A stretch of 64,000 nt of DNA from CAVPWP01 sp963709395 (lineage in GTDB: Bacteria; Pseudomonadota; Alphaproteobacteria; Rhodobacterales; Rhodobacteraceae), in NCBI GenBank assembly GCA_963709395.1, contig CAVPWP010000008.1:1-64000 (forward strand), read 5' to 3'. Position 1 is the stretch's first letter. Every line of letters starts with the position of its first letter. The position numbers were made by a program, and so were the translations under genes. The notes beneath the pieces were generated by a model. It ran no database searches, was not told the origin of the DNA, and worked only from the letters and a program-made list of their open reading frames with translations. Positions 28,869-38,225 of this stretch are shown one piece after another.

Positions 28869-29888
28869 CTAATCGAAAATCCCGGTCACGCGGCCCAGGA
28901 GCATGAAGGCCCGCGCCGTCCGCGTCTCGGTCAAGGCCGCGATTTCGGAATCCGTGGCGGACTTTTCGAACTCCTGGAAATTCGCGTCGAAGGTGCGCAG
29001 GAAATGGTGCGCCGCGTCGCGGAAGATCGTATCCTGGCGCATCCGTGCCGTGGCCAGCGCCAGCGAGGACCGGTCGCGGATGCCCCCCAATGCGGCGATC
29101 GCGCGCCCGCGTTCGCCCTGCGCGAAGCGCCGCCAAAGCTCGGGGCGCGACCGGTCGGGCGTCAGGTCGTCCATGTAGATGCCGTCCTGACTCAGCAGCG
29201 TCAGGATGTCCTGGCTGGCCTGGATCATCCGCGCCGCGCGGCGGTCCTGCAAGGCGCGCCTTAGCGCCCGGAACCCCTCGCGGTCCTCGGCCGTCTCGGG
29301 AAAGTTCAGCGCCATGATGTAATCGGCCACCGGCAGCGGCTGCACGGGGGCGTCGCCCGCGGTGCCCAACGCAAGGCTGGGTTGCGCCTCGCCCGGCATT
29401 CCCGTGGCCGGGGCGGGAGCCTCCATCACGCGGTCGGTGTGGGCCTGCCGGATCGAGGTGAAGGTTGCCAGAGCGGTTTCGGTCTTGCGCTGCACGCGCA
29501 CGATCTCGTCGAGCTTCTTTTCGAACGACGGCTGTATCATCGTGCCCGCGTTCTGCGCCTGCGTGACCGAGATCTTGCGCATCGCCTCGATCGAGGCCTG
29601 CAGGCGCTGGGCCTCGTCACGCATCACGCGCGCGCTGTTGGCCGCGGTCGCCGCGACCCAGATCATCGCCACCGGCATGAAGACGGCCAGCACCACCATG
29701 ACAAAGCGCATCGGGTCGAAGGACGGGTTTTCCGAATTACCGAGGATCAGGAAGAACAGGGCCGATCCCAGAAGCCAGAGCAGCGACAACGCGACCGCGA
29801 TGATCTCGACCGTTCCCAGCCCCTTGCCGCCCGGACCGCTGGAGTAGATGCCAAGGTCGATGGGCGCGTCTTTGCGGTGTTCGGTCAT
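28869..29888 (-). CDS. Hypothetical membrane protein with coiled coil
   Basis: 339 residues. Two transmembrane segments (about residues 28-50 and 60-85), then a helical stretch (NSARVMRDEAQRLQASIEAM, KKLDEIVRVQRKTETALA) that looks like a coiled coil, and an alpha-helical C-terminal half (FRALRRALQDRRAARMIQAS, DILTLLSQDGIYMDDL). Conserved-looking in style with Rhodobacteraceae proteins of unknown function. It is upstream of nothing on its own strand; greA is just upstream of its start (18 bp) on the same strand, so they may share a transcript. Confidence 0.55.
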   Translation of the reverse strand: MTEHRKDAPIDLGIYSSGPGGKGLGTVEIIAVALSLLWLLGSALFFLILGNSENPSFDPMRFVMVVLAVFMPVAMIWVAATAANSARVMRDEAQRLQASIEAMRKISVTQAQNAGTMIQPSFEKKLDEIVRVQRKTETALATFTSIRQAHTDRVMEAPAPATGMPGEAQPSLALGTAGDAPVQPLPVADYIMALNFPETAEDREGFRALRRALQDRRAARMIQASQDILTLLSQDGIYMDDLTPDRSRPELWRRFAQGERGRAIAALGGIRDRSSLALATARMRQDTIFRDAAHHFLRTFDANFQEFEKSATDSEIAALTETRTARAFMLLGRVTGIFD

Positions 29889-29905
29889 TGGCGCTGTTTC
29901 GACCT

Positions 29906-30376
29906 TCAGAGGTAGGACACGCTCAGGATCTCGTAGCTCTTGTCGCCGCCGGGTGTTCGGACCTCGACGCTGTCGCCCTCTTCCTTGCCGATCAGGGCAC
30001 GGGCCAGCGGCGATCGGATGTTCAGCTTGCCGGCCTCGATATCCGCCTCGGGTTCGCCGACGATCTGGTAGGTGCGCTCTTCGTCGGTGTCCTCGTCGAC
30101 CAGCTTGACCGTCGCGCCGAACTTGATCGCACCGTTCAGCTTCGCGGTGTCGATGACCTCGGCCAGCGACAGGATGCTCTCAAGCTCCTTCACCCGGCCC
30201 TCGATGAAGCTCTGCTTCTCGCGGGCGGCGTGATACTCGGCGTTCTCGCTCAGATCGCCATGCTCGCGGGCTTCGGCGATGGCGCGGATCACCGCGGGGC
30301 GTTCCACGGACTTGAGCTGTTTCAATTCGTCGCTGAGCGCAGAGTGGCCTGCGCGGGTCAGTGGTATCTTTTCCAT
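29906..30376 (-). CDS. greA: Transcription elongation factor GreA
   Basis: 156 residues from the ATG at 30376. The N-terminal coiled coil has EKIPLTRAGHSALSDELKQL and AREHGDLSENAEYHAARE (the DLSENAEYHAA signature, with the acidic tip that stimulates cleavage), and the C-terminal FKBP-like domain has FGATVKLVDED, YQIVGEPEADIEAGKLN and SPLARALIGKEEGD. GreA rescues backtracked RNA polymerase by transcript cleavage. Intact. Confidence 0.95.
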   Translation of the reverse strand: MEKIPLTRAGHSALSDELKQLKSVERPAVIRAIAEAREHGDLSENAEYHAAREKQSFIEGRVKELESILSLAEVIDTAKLNGAIKFGATVKLVDEDTDEERTYQIVGEPEADIEAGKLNIRSPLARALIGKEEGDSVEVRTPGGDKSYEILSVSYL

Positions 30377-30623
30377 CGGTCTTCTCGGTTTCTTGCCGCC
30401 GGGCGCGCGCAAGCGGCCCTCTGCGGCCGCGATGAGGCTCGGGCTTCGCTCACCTGACCCAAACGCCTGCCCGATTGCAAGAGGAACCTTGGCGATCCGC
30501 AAGGCCCCGCCGGCCCGGTGCGGCGCGGTGTAACGCGGTGTCGCAATTGACCGGCCGGACCTGTCCCGATACCAAACCCTGACGTGCGCCAGTGACAGGC
30601 GCCAGCCAGGCGAAGGGACCGAA

Positions 30624-32273
30624 ATGTCGGACATTGAACGGGAATCGATGGAATACGACGTCGTGATCGTGGGCGCAGGGCCGGCTGGCCTGTCCGCGGC
30701 GATCCGGCTCAAGCAGATCGATCCGGACCTGTCGGTGGTCGTGCTCGAAAAGGGATCCGAGGTCGGCGCGCACATCCTGTCGGGTGCGGTCCTCGACCCC
30801 TCGGGCCTCGACGCGCTGTTGCCGGACTGGCGCGAGAAGGGCGCCCCCGTCAACGTGCCGGTGCGCGACGACAATTTCTATTTCCTGGGCGAAGCCGGCC
30901 AGATCCGCATTCCCAACTGGGTCATGCCGCCATTGATGTCGAACCATGGCAACTACATCGTCTCGATGGGCAACGTCTGCCGATGGATGGCCGAACAGGC
31001 CGAGGCGCTGGGTGTCGAGATCTTCCCCGGCATGTCCTGTTCACAGATCGTCTGGGGCGGGGACGGCAGCGTGCGCGGCGTGGTCGCGGGCGAATTCGGC
31101 CGCAACCCCGACGGCACGCCGGGCGACGCCTACGAGCCCGGGATGGAGCTTCTGGGGAAGTACGTCCTGCTTGGCGAAGGCGTCCGTGGGTCGCTGTCGA
31201 AGGAAGTCATCGCGCGCCATGCCCTCGATGCCGACGCCGAGCCGCAGAAATACGGCCTCGGGATGAAGGAGATCTGGGAGATCGACCCCGAGAAGCATCG
31301 CGAGGGCAGCGTGACCCACACGATGGGCTGGCCGCTTGGGTCGAACGCAGGCGGCGGGTCGTTCATCTACCACCTCGACAACAACCAGGTCTATGTGGGC
31401 TTCGTGGTGCATCTGAACTACGAAAACCCCTACCTTTACCCCTACATGGAATTCCAGCGCTTCAAGCACCATCCGATGGTCGCGAAGCTGCTCGAAGGCG
31501 GCAAGCGCATCGCCTATGGCGCGCGCGCGATCACGGAAGGCGGCTGGCAGTCGATGCCGAAGGCGGTGTTCCCCGGCGGGGCGCTTCTGGGCTGTTCGGT
31601 CGGCCTTGTGAACGTGCCGCGCATCAAGGGCAACCACAACGCGATGCTGTCGGGCATCGCCGCGGCCGAGGCCGCCGCCCGCGCCATCGCTGCGGGACGG
31701 TCGGGCGATACGCTGGACGATTACGATGCGGAACTTCGCAACGGCCCGGTCGGCCGCGACCTCAAACGCGTGCGCAACGTCAAGCCGCTCTGGTCATCCA
31801 AGGGGTTGCTCGCGTCGTTGTCGCTTGGGGGCGCCGACATGTGGGCGAACCAGGTCGGCCTGACCATTCTGGGCACGCTCAAGCACGGCAAGTCCGACGC
31901 CGCCGCCACCGGCGAGGCGCGCAAGTTCGATCCCATCGACTATCCAAAGCCGGACGGCGTGCTGTCCTTCGACCGGCTGACCAACGTCAGCTTCTCGATG
32001 ACCAACCACGAGGAACATCAGCCCAGCCACCTGCGGCTGACCGATCCGGCGATCCCGATCTCGGTCAACCTGCCGAAGTACGCCGAGCCTGCGCAGCGGT
32101 ATTGCCCCGCGGGCGTCTACGAGGTGGTGGAAGAGGCCGGGAAGGACCCGCGCTTCGTGATCAACTTCCAGAACTGCGTCCACTGCAAGACCTGCGACAT
32201 CAAGGATCCAAGCCAGAATATCGTCTGGACGGTCCCGCAGGGCGGTGACGGGCCGAACTATCCCAACATGTAA
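30624..32273 (+). CDS. Electron transfer flavoprotein-ubiquinone oxidoreductase
   Basis: 549 residues. The FAD-binding start YDVVIVGAGPAGLSAAIRL is followed by a membrane-linked middle with QSMPKAVFPGGALLGCSVGL and a C-terminal 4Fe-4S ferredoxin-like site with cysteines in RYCPAGVYE and NFQNCVHCKTCDIKDP. The protein moves electrons from ETF to ubiquinone, joining fatty-acid and amino-acid dehydrogenases to the chain on the inner membrane face. It stands divergent from greA. Intact. Confidence 0.95.
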   Translation: MSDIERESMEYDVVIVGAGPAGLSAAIRLKQIDPDLSVVVLEKGSEVGAHILSGAVLDPSGLDALLPDWREKGAPVNVPVRDDNFYFLGEAGQIRIPNWVMPPLMSNHGNYIVSMGNVCRWMAEQAEALGVEIFPGMSCSQIVWGGDGSVRGVVAGEFGRNPDGTPGDAYEPGMELLGKYVLLGEGVRGSLSKEVIARHALDADAEPQKYGLGMKEIWEIDPEKHREGSVTHTMGWPLGSNAGGGSFIYHLDNNQVYVGFVVHLNYENPYLYPYMEFQRFKHHPMVAKLLEGGKRIAYGARAITEGGWQSMPKAVFPGGALLGCSVGLVNVPRIKGNHNAMLSGIAAAEAAARAIAAGRSGDTLDDYDAELRNGPVGRDLKRVRNVKPLWSSKGLLASLSLGGADMWANQVGLTILGTLKHGKSDAAATGEARKFDPIDYPKPDGVLSFDRLTNVSFSMTNHEEHQPSHLRLTDPAIPISVNLPKYAEPAQRYCPAGVYEVVEEAGKDPRFVINFQNCVHCKTCDIKDPSQNIVWTVPQGGDGPNYPNM

Positions 32274-32390
32274 CGCGAGCGTGACCGGCTTTCCGCGCTC
32301 TGGCCGCGCGGATTCGTCGCTTGGCGTTGCCACACCGGCGCCCCGAAGCTACGTTTTGCCAAAGGGCAAAGCGGTGCAGGAGGCACAGGC

Positions 32391-34107
32391 ATGCAGATCG
32401 GGCGTTTGGTACGGGTTCTGGCGGTGGCCAGTGCAGCATGGGTGCCGATGGTGCCGGCACAGGCCGATGGCAACGCCGGAGCCTACCTCGCGGCCCGGCA
32501 GGCCAGTTTCGCCAGCGATTTCGAGGCAGCGGCCGATTACTACACCCGCGCGCTCCTGCGCGACCCAGCCAACCTTTCGCTTCTTGAGAATGCGCTGACC
32601 GCCCATGTGGCGCTGGGACAGGCGGACCGGGCCGTGCCCATCGCGCGCCGCATCCTGCAGACCGGCGCGGCCAGCCAGATCGCCAACCTCGTGATGATCT
32701 CCGACGCCGCCGGGCGCGGGGAATGGGACCAGATCCTGACCGATCTCGACGCCGGGCAGTCGGTAGGTCCGCTCTACGATGGGCTTGCCCGCGCCTGGTC
32801 CTATGTCGGGCTTGGCCAGATGGGCGAGGCGCTCGAGGCGTTCGACGCCGTCGCCGATACCCAGGGGGTGCAGGCCTTCGGGTTGTATCACAAGGCGCTG
32901 GCCCTTGCTGCGGTGGGCGATTTCGAGGGCGCAGACCGGATCCTGTCGGGAGACGATGGCGCGGCCCCGATCCGGCTGACACGTCGCGGGGTCATGACCC
33001 ACGCCAGCATCCTTGCCCAGCTCGACCGCCGGGACGACGCGATCGCCCTGATCGACGGGACGTTCAGCGCGCTCGACGCCGAGCTCGAAGCCTTCCGCGA
33101 CGGCCTTGCCGAAGGCGAGCCGGCCCCTTTCGACGCGGTCACGTCGGCGACGGACGGCATGGCCGAAATCGCCTACAGCATCGCAGGCGCGCTCAGCGGC
33201 GAGGCCTCGGACGGCTATACCCTGATCTATGCCCGCGTGGCGCAGACCCTGCGCCCGGACCATTTCGACGCGCTCATGCTCGTGGCCGCGACCCTGGAGA
33301 ACCTCGGGCGATACGAGCTGGCGACAGAAGCCTATTCTGCCGTGCCGCCCGATCATCCGGCCTTTTACGTGGCCGAGCTTGGGCGGGCCGAAGCACTCAA
33401 GCAGTCCGGCGACACCGACGCCGCGGTCGAGGTTCTTCAAGGCCTGGTGCAGACGCATGGCGACATCGCTGTTATACATGTGACACTGGGCGATACGCTG
33501 CGCCGGCTTGAACGCTTCGCCGAGGCGACCGAAGCCTACGACACCGCCGTCGCGCTGATCGACGCGCCGCAGGAAAGCCACTGGCCGGTGTTCTTCGCCC
33601 GCGGCATCACGCACGAGCGCGAAGATCGCTGGACCGAGGCCGAGGCCGATTTCCGCCGTGCGCTGGAGCTGCGCCCGGACCAGCCGCAGGTGCTGAACTA
33701 TCTTGGCTATTCGCTGGTCGAAAAGCAGATCAGCCTTGAAGAGGCGCTCGACATGATCGAGCGCGCGGTCGCCGCCGAACCCCAGTCGGGCTATATCGTC
33801 GACAGTCTTGGCTGGGTGCTCTACCGCCTTGGCCGCTATGACGAGGCCCTTGTGCACATGGAACGCGCGGTCGAACTGATGCCCATCGACCCGGTCATCA
33901 ACGACCATCTGGGCGATGTCTTCTGGGCCGTCGGTCGCCAGCGCGAGGCGGAATTCCAGTGGCACCGGGCCCTGTCGTTCATCGACCCCGACGAAATCGA
34001 CCGACGCCGACCCCGACCGCATCCGGCGCAAGCTCGAGGTCGGCCTCGACGTCGTGCTGGCCGAGGAAGGCGCCCCGCCGCTGCGCATGGCGAATGACGG
34101 CGGTTGA
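32391..34107 (+). CDS. Periplasmic or secreted TPR protein, one frameshift
   Basis: About 570 residues. A signal peptide ends AQAD (about residue 26). Tetratricopeptide repeats run through residues 35-540; the clearest are DFEAAADYYTRALLRDPAN, RWTEAEADFRRALELRPDQ and RYDEALVHMERAVELMPID. Near 34005 one base is off; after correction the end reads DPDRIRRKLEVGLDVV, then MANDGG and TGA at 34105. The stop overlaps the ispE start (ATG at 34094). Such proteins bind partners; the partner is unknown. Confidence 0.75.
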
Positions 34108-35006
34108 GGTTTTCGCCCCGGCGAAAATCAACCTGACGCTTCACGTCACCGGGCAGCGAGCCGGACGGATATCACCTTCTCGACAGCCTTGTGGCCTTCG
34201 CCGGGATCGGCGACAGGCTGACGCTGGCCGAGGCCGACTCGCCCTCCTTCACCGTGACCGGGCCATTTGCCGGGGCCGTGCCCGCGGGCGAGGACAACCT
34301 CGTCCTGCGGGCCGCCCGGCTGGTGCCGCATCGCCGCCCCGTGGCGATCACGCTGGACAAGAGATTGCCGCCCGCGTCCGGCATCGGCGGCGGGTCGGCG
34401 GATGCCGCCGCCGCGTTTCGTGGGATGGTGGCGTTGTCGCTTGGGCAGGGGGCGGCGTCTGACGACCTCGCCAGCGACGAAGGGCTCCGGTCCCATGGCA
34501 AGGCACTTCTCGCCCTTGGGGCGGATATTCCGATGTGCCTGGTGTCGCGTCCGTTGCGCGCAACCGGGGTCGGAGAGGCCATCGAACTGCTGGAAGGCAT
34601 TCCGTCCCTGCCCGCGGTTCTGGTCAACCCCAAGCGCGCCCTGCCGACGCCGGAGGTCTTCAAGGCGCTTGAGCGACGGGACAACCCGCCGATGCCGGAG
34701 CGGATACCGACCTTCCCCGATGCGGCCGGACTTGCCGACTGGCTGGCCGGTCAGCGCAACGATCTTGAGGGCGCCGCGGAACGGATCGTGCCGCAGATCG
34801 CCGATGTGACAAGGGCCCTTTCTGCCTGCGAGGGCGCGCTTCTGGCGCGGATGTCGGGCTCGGGCGCGACTTGTTTCGGCGTCTTCCGCGACAGGGAGGC
34901 CGCAATGGCTGCGGCAAAAGCCCTTTCGGCGGATCACCCCGACTGGTGGATCAAGTCGGCCATAATTGGCGGTCAGGGCGAGCAGGCGCTTCCCGTGGGC
35001 GTCTGA
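34094..35006 (+). CDS. ispE: 4-diphosphocytidyl-2-C-methyl-D-erythritol kinase IspE, one frameshift
   Basis: IspE phosphorylates CDP-methylerythritol in the MEP isoprenoid pathway. The start VEVFAPAKINLTLHVTG is the GHMP-kinase N-terminus with the catalytic Lys. PPASGIGGGSADAAAAFRG is the glycine-rich ATP site, GADIPMCLVSRPL the substrate site, and LLARMSGSGATCFGVF the last GHMP motif. An extra G near 34160 shifts the frame; removing it gives DGYHLLDSLVAF. About 275 residues. It overlaps the TPR gene and is followed closely by a polyprenyl synthase, convergent, of the same pathway. Confidence 0.92.
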
Positions 35007-35030
35007 CCGGTCCTGTCAGTCGCCTGCGCC

Positions 35031-36034
35031 TCAGGCGATCCGCGCGACCACGTAATCCGACAGTTCGGCCAGCATGTCCTTGATCGGATGCTCGGGCAGG
35101 GGGCGCAGCGCACCCTTCGCGGTCGCGGCCCAGTCCAGTGCCTCGGCCCGGGTTTCGTCGATCGCCCCGCTTCGGGCCAGCAGGTCGAGCGCCGTCTCGA
35201 GGTCGCCCTCGCGTCTGGTCGCCTTTCTCGATGGTCCGCACCCAGAAGGCCCGGTCCTCGGCATCGGCCTTCGCCACCGCCTTGATGAACGGCAGCGTCA
35301 GCTTGCCCTCGCGGAAGTCGTCGCCAAGGTTCTTGCCCGTGGCCGCCGGGTCGCCCGCCACATCGAGAAGATCGTCGACGATCTGGAACGCGATCCCCAG
35401 CGCATCGCCATAGACGCGCAGCGCGGTCACCTCGCCCTCGGGCCGGTCCGCGATCACCCCACCCACTTCGGTCGCCGCCGCGAAGAGCGCGGCGGTCTTT
35501 CCCCGCACGACCTTCAGATAGGTGGCGGGGGAGGTGGCCAGGTTCTGTGCCGTGGTCAGTTGCAGCACTTCGCCTTCAGCGATCGTGGCTGCGGCGTTCG
35601 ACAGGATGTCGAGCACGGTCAGCGACCCTGTCTCGACCATGAGCTGGAAGGAGCGCGCGAAAAGATAGTCGCCGACCAGCACGCTCGACTTGTTGTCCCA
35701 CAGAAGGTTCGCTGTCGGCCGGCCGCGCCGCTGGCCCGAGTTCGTCGACCACGTCGTCGTGCAAGAGCGTGGCGGTGTGGATGAACTCGACCGTCGCGGC
35801 CAGCTTGACGTGATCCTCGCCCTCGTAGCCGCACATCTTCGCGGTCGCCAGCGTCAGGAGCGGCCGCAGACGCTTGCCGCCCGCCTCGACCAGATGGGCC
35901 GTGACCTCGGGGATGCGCGGCGCGTGCTCGGACGCCATGCGCGCGCGGATGACGCGGCTCACGGCCTCCATCTCGGGGCCAAGGGCACGGGCCAGCCGCT
36001 CGTGCGGTTTTGCGGAAACCTCGTCCAGTCCCAT
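35031..36034 (-). CDS. Polyprenyl (octaprenyl/decaprenyl) diphosphate synthase, two frameshifts
   Basis: About 333 residues. It extends isoprenoid chains for ubiquinone. LVEAGGKRLRPLLTLATAK, the first Asp motif TATLLHDDVVDE and the second QIVDDLLDVAG are clear, with GDDFREGKLTLPFI downstream. Frame changes near 35720 and 35215 break it; the C-terminus reads MLAELSDYVVARIA. The start LDEVSAKPHERLARAL follows the ATG at 36034. Chain length cannot be told from sequence; ubiquinone-10 is usual in Rhodobacteraceae. Divergent from the DUF2007 gene. Confidence 0.88.
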
Positions 36035-36090
36035 CACTCGCTCGTCTGAATGCTCGACATCCGCACCGGTCTGCCCTTATCTCGGCCGGG

Positions 36091-36310
36091 ATGAAAGAGC
36101 TTTTGCGCACCAATGACCCTACGGTCATCGCCTATGCCTCGGCCCTGCTTGAGGGCGAGGATATAGAATGCTTCCAGATGGACGTCCACATGAGCGTCCT
36201 TGAAGGGTCGATCGGGATTCTGCCCCGCCGCCTGATGGTCGCCGACCGCGACCTACTTCCGCGCGCAGGCGATCCTGCGAGACCTCGACATTCTGCCGAA
36301 TGACGGATGA
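36091..36310 (+). CDS. DUF2007-family small protein, one frameshift
   Basis: About 72 residues. KELLRTNDPTVIAYASALL, EDIECFQMDVHMSVLEGSI and ILPRRLMVADRD are the DUF2007 fold, a small ferredoxin-like domain (putative signal-transducing protein). One base is off near 36250; corrected, the end is FRAQAILRDLDILPNDG with TGA at 36308-36310. The end overlaps the methyltransferase start by 11 bases. Function unknown. Confidence 0.65.
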
Positions 36311-37046
36311 CGATGCGATCACCGCCGACGCCTTCCTGGGTGGACGACTGAAGATCCTTCAGCCCAGGCGGGGATACCGCGCCGGGCCCGACGCCGTGTT
36401 CCTTGCCGCAGCCGTCCCCGCCCGTTCCGGCGACCGGGTGCTCGAGCTGGGCTGCGGCGTGGGGGCGGCGGCCCTGTGCCTGGCAGCACGCGTGCCTGGG
36501 ATCACCGTCACCGGGGTCGAGCGCGAGGCACAGGCCGCAGCCCTGGCCCGCCGGAACGCCACGGCGACCGGCCTGCCGTTCGAGGTTGTCGAGGCCGATA
36601 TCGGCCAGTTGCCGCCCGGCCTGCGCGGGATGGGTTTCGATCACGTCATGATGAACCCGCCCTATTTCACGTCCGGTCCTTTGGCCGGGGACGCCGCCCG
36701 CGCCGGTGCGCGGCACGAGGACACCCCTCTGACCGTCTGGATCGACACCGCCATTCGCCGGCTGCGGCCCGGTGGCCGGATGACCCTGATACAGGCGGTG
36801 GACCGGGTTCCGGAAATCCTTCGGGCCTGTGACGCGCGGCTGGGCAGCTTGACGCTGCGCCCGCTTGCGCCGCGCGAGGGACGGCCCGCGGGACGGGTCA
36901 TCGTCACCGGACGAAAAGGCGGGCGGGCGGCCTTCTCGCTTCTGCCGCCCTTCGTGCTGCACGCAGGCCCCGCTCATGTTGCCGACGCGGACAGCTACAC
37001 TCCCCGGGCGCAGGCGATCCTTCGCGACGGGGCCGGCTTCGATTAA
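36300..37046 (+). CDS. TrmN6-like tRNA adenine-N6 methyltransferase
   Basis: 248 residues, intact. A class I methyltransferase: motif I VLELGCGVGAAALCL, motif II GVEREAQAAALARRN, and the catalytic MMNPPYF (NPPY motif of N6-adenine methylases). LGGRLKILQPRRGYRAG at the start fits the TrmN6/YfiC group, which modifies A37 of tRNA1(Val). The target is inferred from the family. It overlaps the DUF2007 gene. Confidence 0.82.
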   Translation: MTDDDAITADAFLGGRLKILQPRRGYRAGPDAVFLAAAVPARSGDRVLELGCGVGAAALCLAARVPGITVTGVEREAQAAALARRNATATGLPFEVVEADIGQLPPGLRGMGFDHVMMNPPYFTSGPLAGDAARAGARHEDTPLTVWIDTAIRRLRPGGRMTLIQAVDRVPEILRACDARLGSLTLRPLAPREGRPAGRVIVTGRKGGRAAFSLLPPFVLHAGPAHVADADSYTPRAQAILRDGAGFD

Positions 37047-37164
37047 TCATTGATCAAGGGTTCGGCGCCACGCTGCCGACATCCGCGCCACTGTTCGCGG
37101 TGGATGACACGACTCGTTTTTTGTGATGCAGTAAAACTGTTACATCATCGAGAGGAGACACCGA

Positions 37165-37332
37165 ATGAGCCTGACGTCGCATCTTCAGGAACTGCGCAAG
37201 AAGCACCGGCAACTCTCGGAAGAAGTCGAACAGGCGCAACGCAGCCCCGCTGTCGACGATCTTCAGATCACGCAGTTGAAGAAGGAAAAGCTTCGTCTCA
37301 AGGAAGAGATCACGCGTCTGGGCACCGCCTGA
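37165..37332 (+). CDS. YdcH-family (DUF465) small protein
   Basis: 55 residues. SLTSHLQELRKKHRQLSEEV and ITQLKKEKLRLKEEITRLG form a helical hairpin with heptad pattern, the DUF465 signature. AGAGGAG lies before the ATG at 37165. Function unknown. It is convergent with phaB, with a hairpin terminator between. Confidence 0.75.
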   Translation: MSLTSHLQELRKKHRQLSEEVEQAQRSPAVDDLQITQLKKEKLRLKEEITRLGTA

Positions 37333-37368
37333 TCAGACGGACTCTGACCGGCCGTAGACCCTGAAACA

Positions 37369-37391
37369 CCCGGCGCACGGGATGCGCCGGG
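37369..37391. terminator. Bidirectional hairpin between ydcH-type gene and phaB
   Basis: A 9-bp perfect stem (37369-37377 with 37383-37391) and a 5-base loop between two convergent genes. On the plus side it is followed by GCTTTG; on the minus side by GTGTTTC, so T-runs are short. Confidence 0.6.
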
Positions 37392-37415
37392 GCTTTGAAC
37401 AAGGCTTCGCAGCCG

Positions 37416-38141
37416 TCAGACGAAGAACTGCCCACCGTTGGCCGACACGGTCGACCCGGTGATGAAGCCGGCGTCGTCGGACGCAAGGAAGACGACGATC
37501 CGCGCAATTTCCTCGGGTTCGCCCAGGCGTCCCACCGGGATCTGCGGAATGATGCGCTCGTTCAGCACCTTTTCGTCGATCGCCTTGACCATTTCGGTCG
37601 CGATGTAGCCCGGGCAGATCGCGTTCACGGTGATGCCAGCGCGCGCGCCTTCTTGCGCCAGCGCCTTGGTGAAGCCGATGTCGCCCGCCTTGGCGGCGGA
37701 ATAGTTCGCCTGGCCCGCCTGGCCTTTCTGGCCGTTGATCGACGAGATGTTCACGACGCGCCCGAACTTGCGGTCGCGCATGCCGCCCCAGACCTGGTGT
37801 GTCATGTTGAACAGGCCGGTGAGGTTCGTGTCGATCACCTCTTTCCACATCTGCGGTGTCATCTTGTGGAACATCGCGTCCCGCGTGATGCCGGCGTTGT
37901 TCACCAGCACGTCGACCGGGCCGAGGTCGGCTTCGATCTTGGCGATGCCGGCGCCGCAGGCTTCGTAATCGGCGACATCGAACTTGTAGGTCCGGATGCC
38001 GGTCTCGGCGGTGAATTTCGCCGCCGCCTCGTCATTTCCGGCGTAGGTGGCGGCCACGGCATAGCCGGCCTCGCTCAACGCCACCGAAATCGCCGCGCCG
38101 ATGCCGCGCGATCCCCCCGTGACCAATGCAACACGTCCCAT
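37416..38141 (-). CDS. phaB: Acetoacetyl-CoA reductase PhaB
   Basis: 241 residues, intact. A short-chain dehydrogenase: cofactor site ALVTGGSRGIGAAISVAL, VLVNNAGITRDAMFHKM, and the catalytic NISSINGQKGQAGQANYSAAKAG with Ser, Tyr and Lys. GITVNAICPGYIATEMV follows. It reduces acetoacetyl-CoA to (R)-3-hydroxybutyryl-CoA with NADPH, for polyhydroxybutyrate and also for the ethylmalonyl-CoA pathway. GGAGGAG precedes the ATG. It lies after phaA on the same strand. Confidence 0.95.
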   Translation of the reverse strand: MGRVALVTGGSRGIGAAISVALSEAGYAVAATYAGNDEAAAKFTAETGIRTYKFDVADYEACGAGIAKIEADLGPVDVLVNNAGITRDAMFHKMTPQMWKEVIDTNLTGLFNMTHQVWGGMRDRKFGRVVNISSINGQKGQAGQANYSAAKAGDIGFTKALAQEGARAGITVNAICPGYIATEMVKAIDEKVLNERIIPQIPVGRLGEPEEIARIVVFLASDDAGFITGSTVSANGGQFFV

Positions 38142-38164
38142 CGTTCTCCTCCGAAGTTCGTTTC

Positions 38165-38215
38165 TTGTGCAATTATGTTAGCCGTGTGAATTTCCTTGCG
38201 CAACTTTATTGCGCA
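38165..38215. promoter_or_regulatory. Repeated TTGYGCAA-like boxes between phaA and phaB
   Basis: TTGTGCAA (38165), TTGCGCAA (38196, a perfect palindrome) and TTGCGCAg (38209) stand in the 84-bp gap before phaB. Spaced palindromes like these may be the operator of a regulator such as PhaR. Only the pattern is seen; the regulator is inferred. Confidence 0.4.
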
Positions 38216-38225
38216 GGAGAAATCG

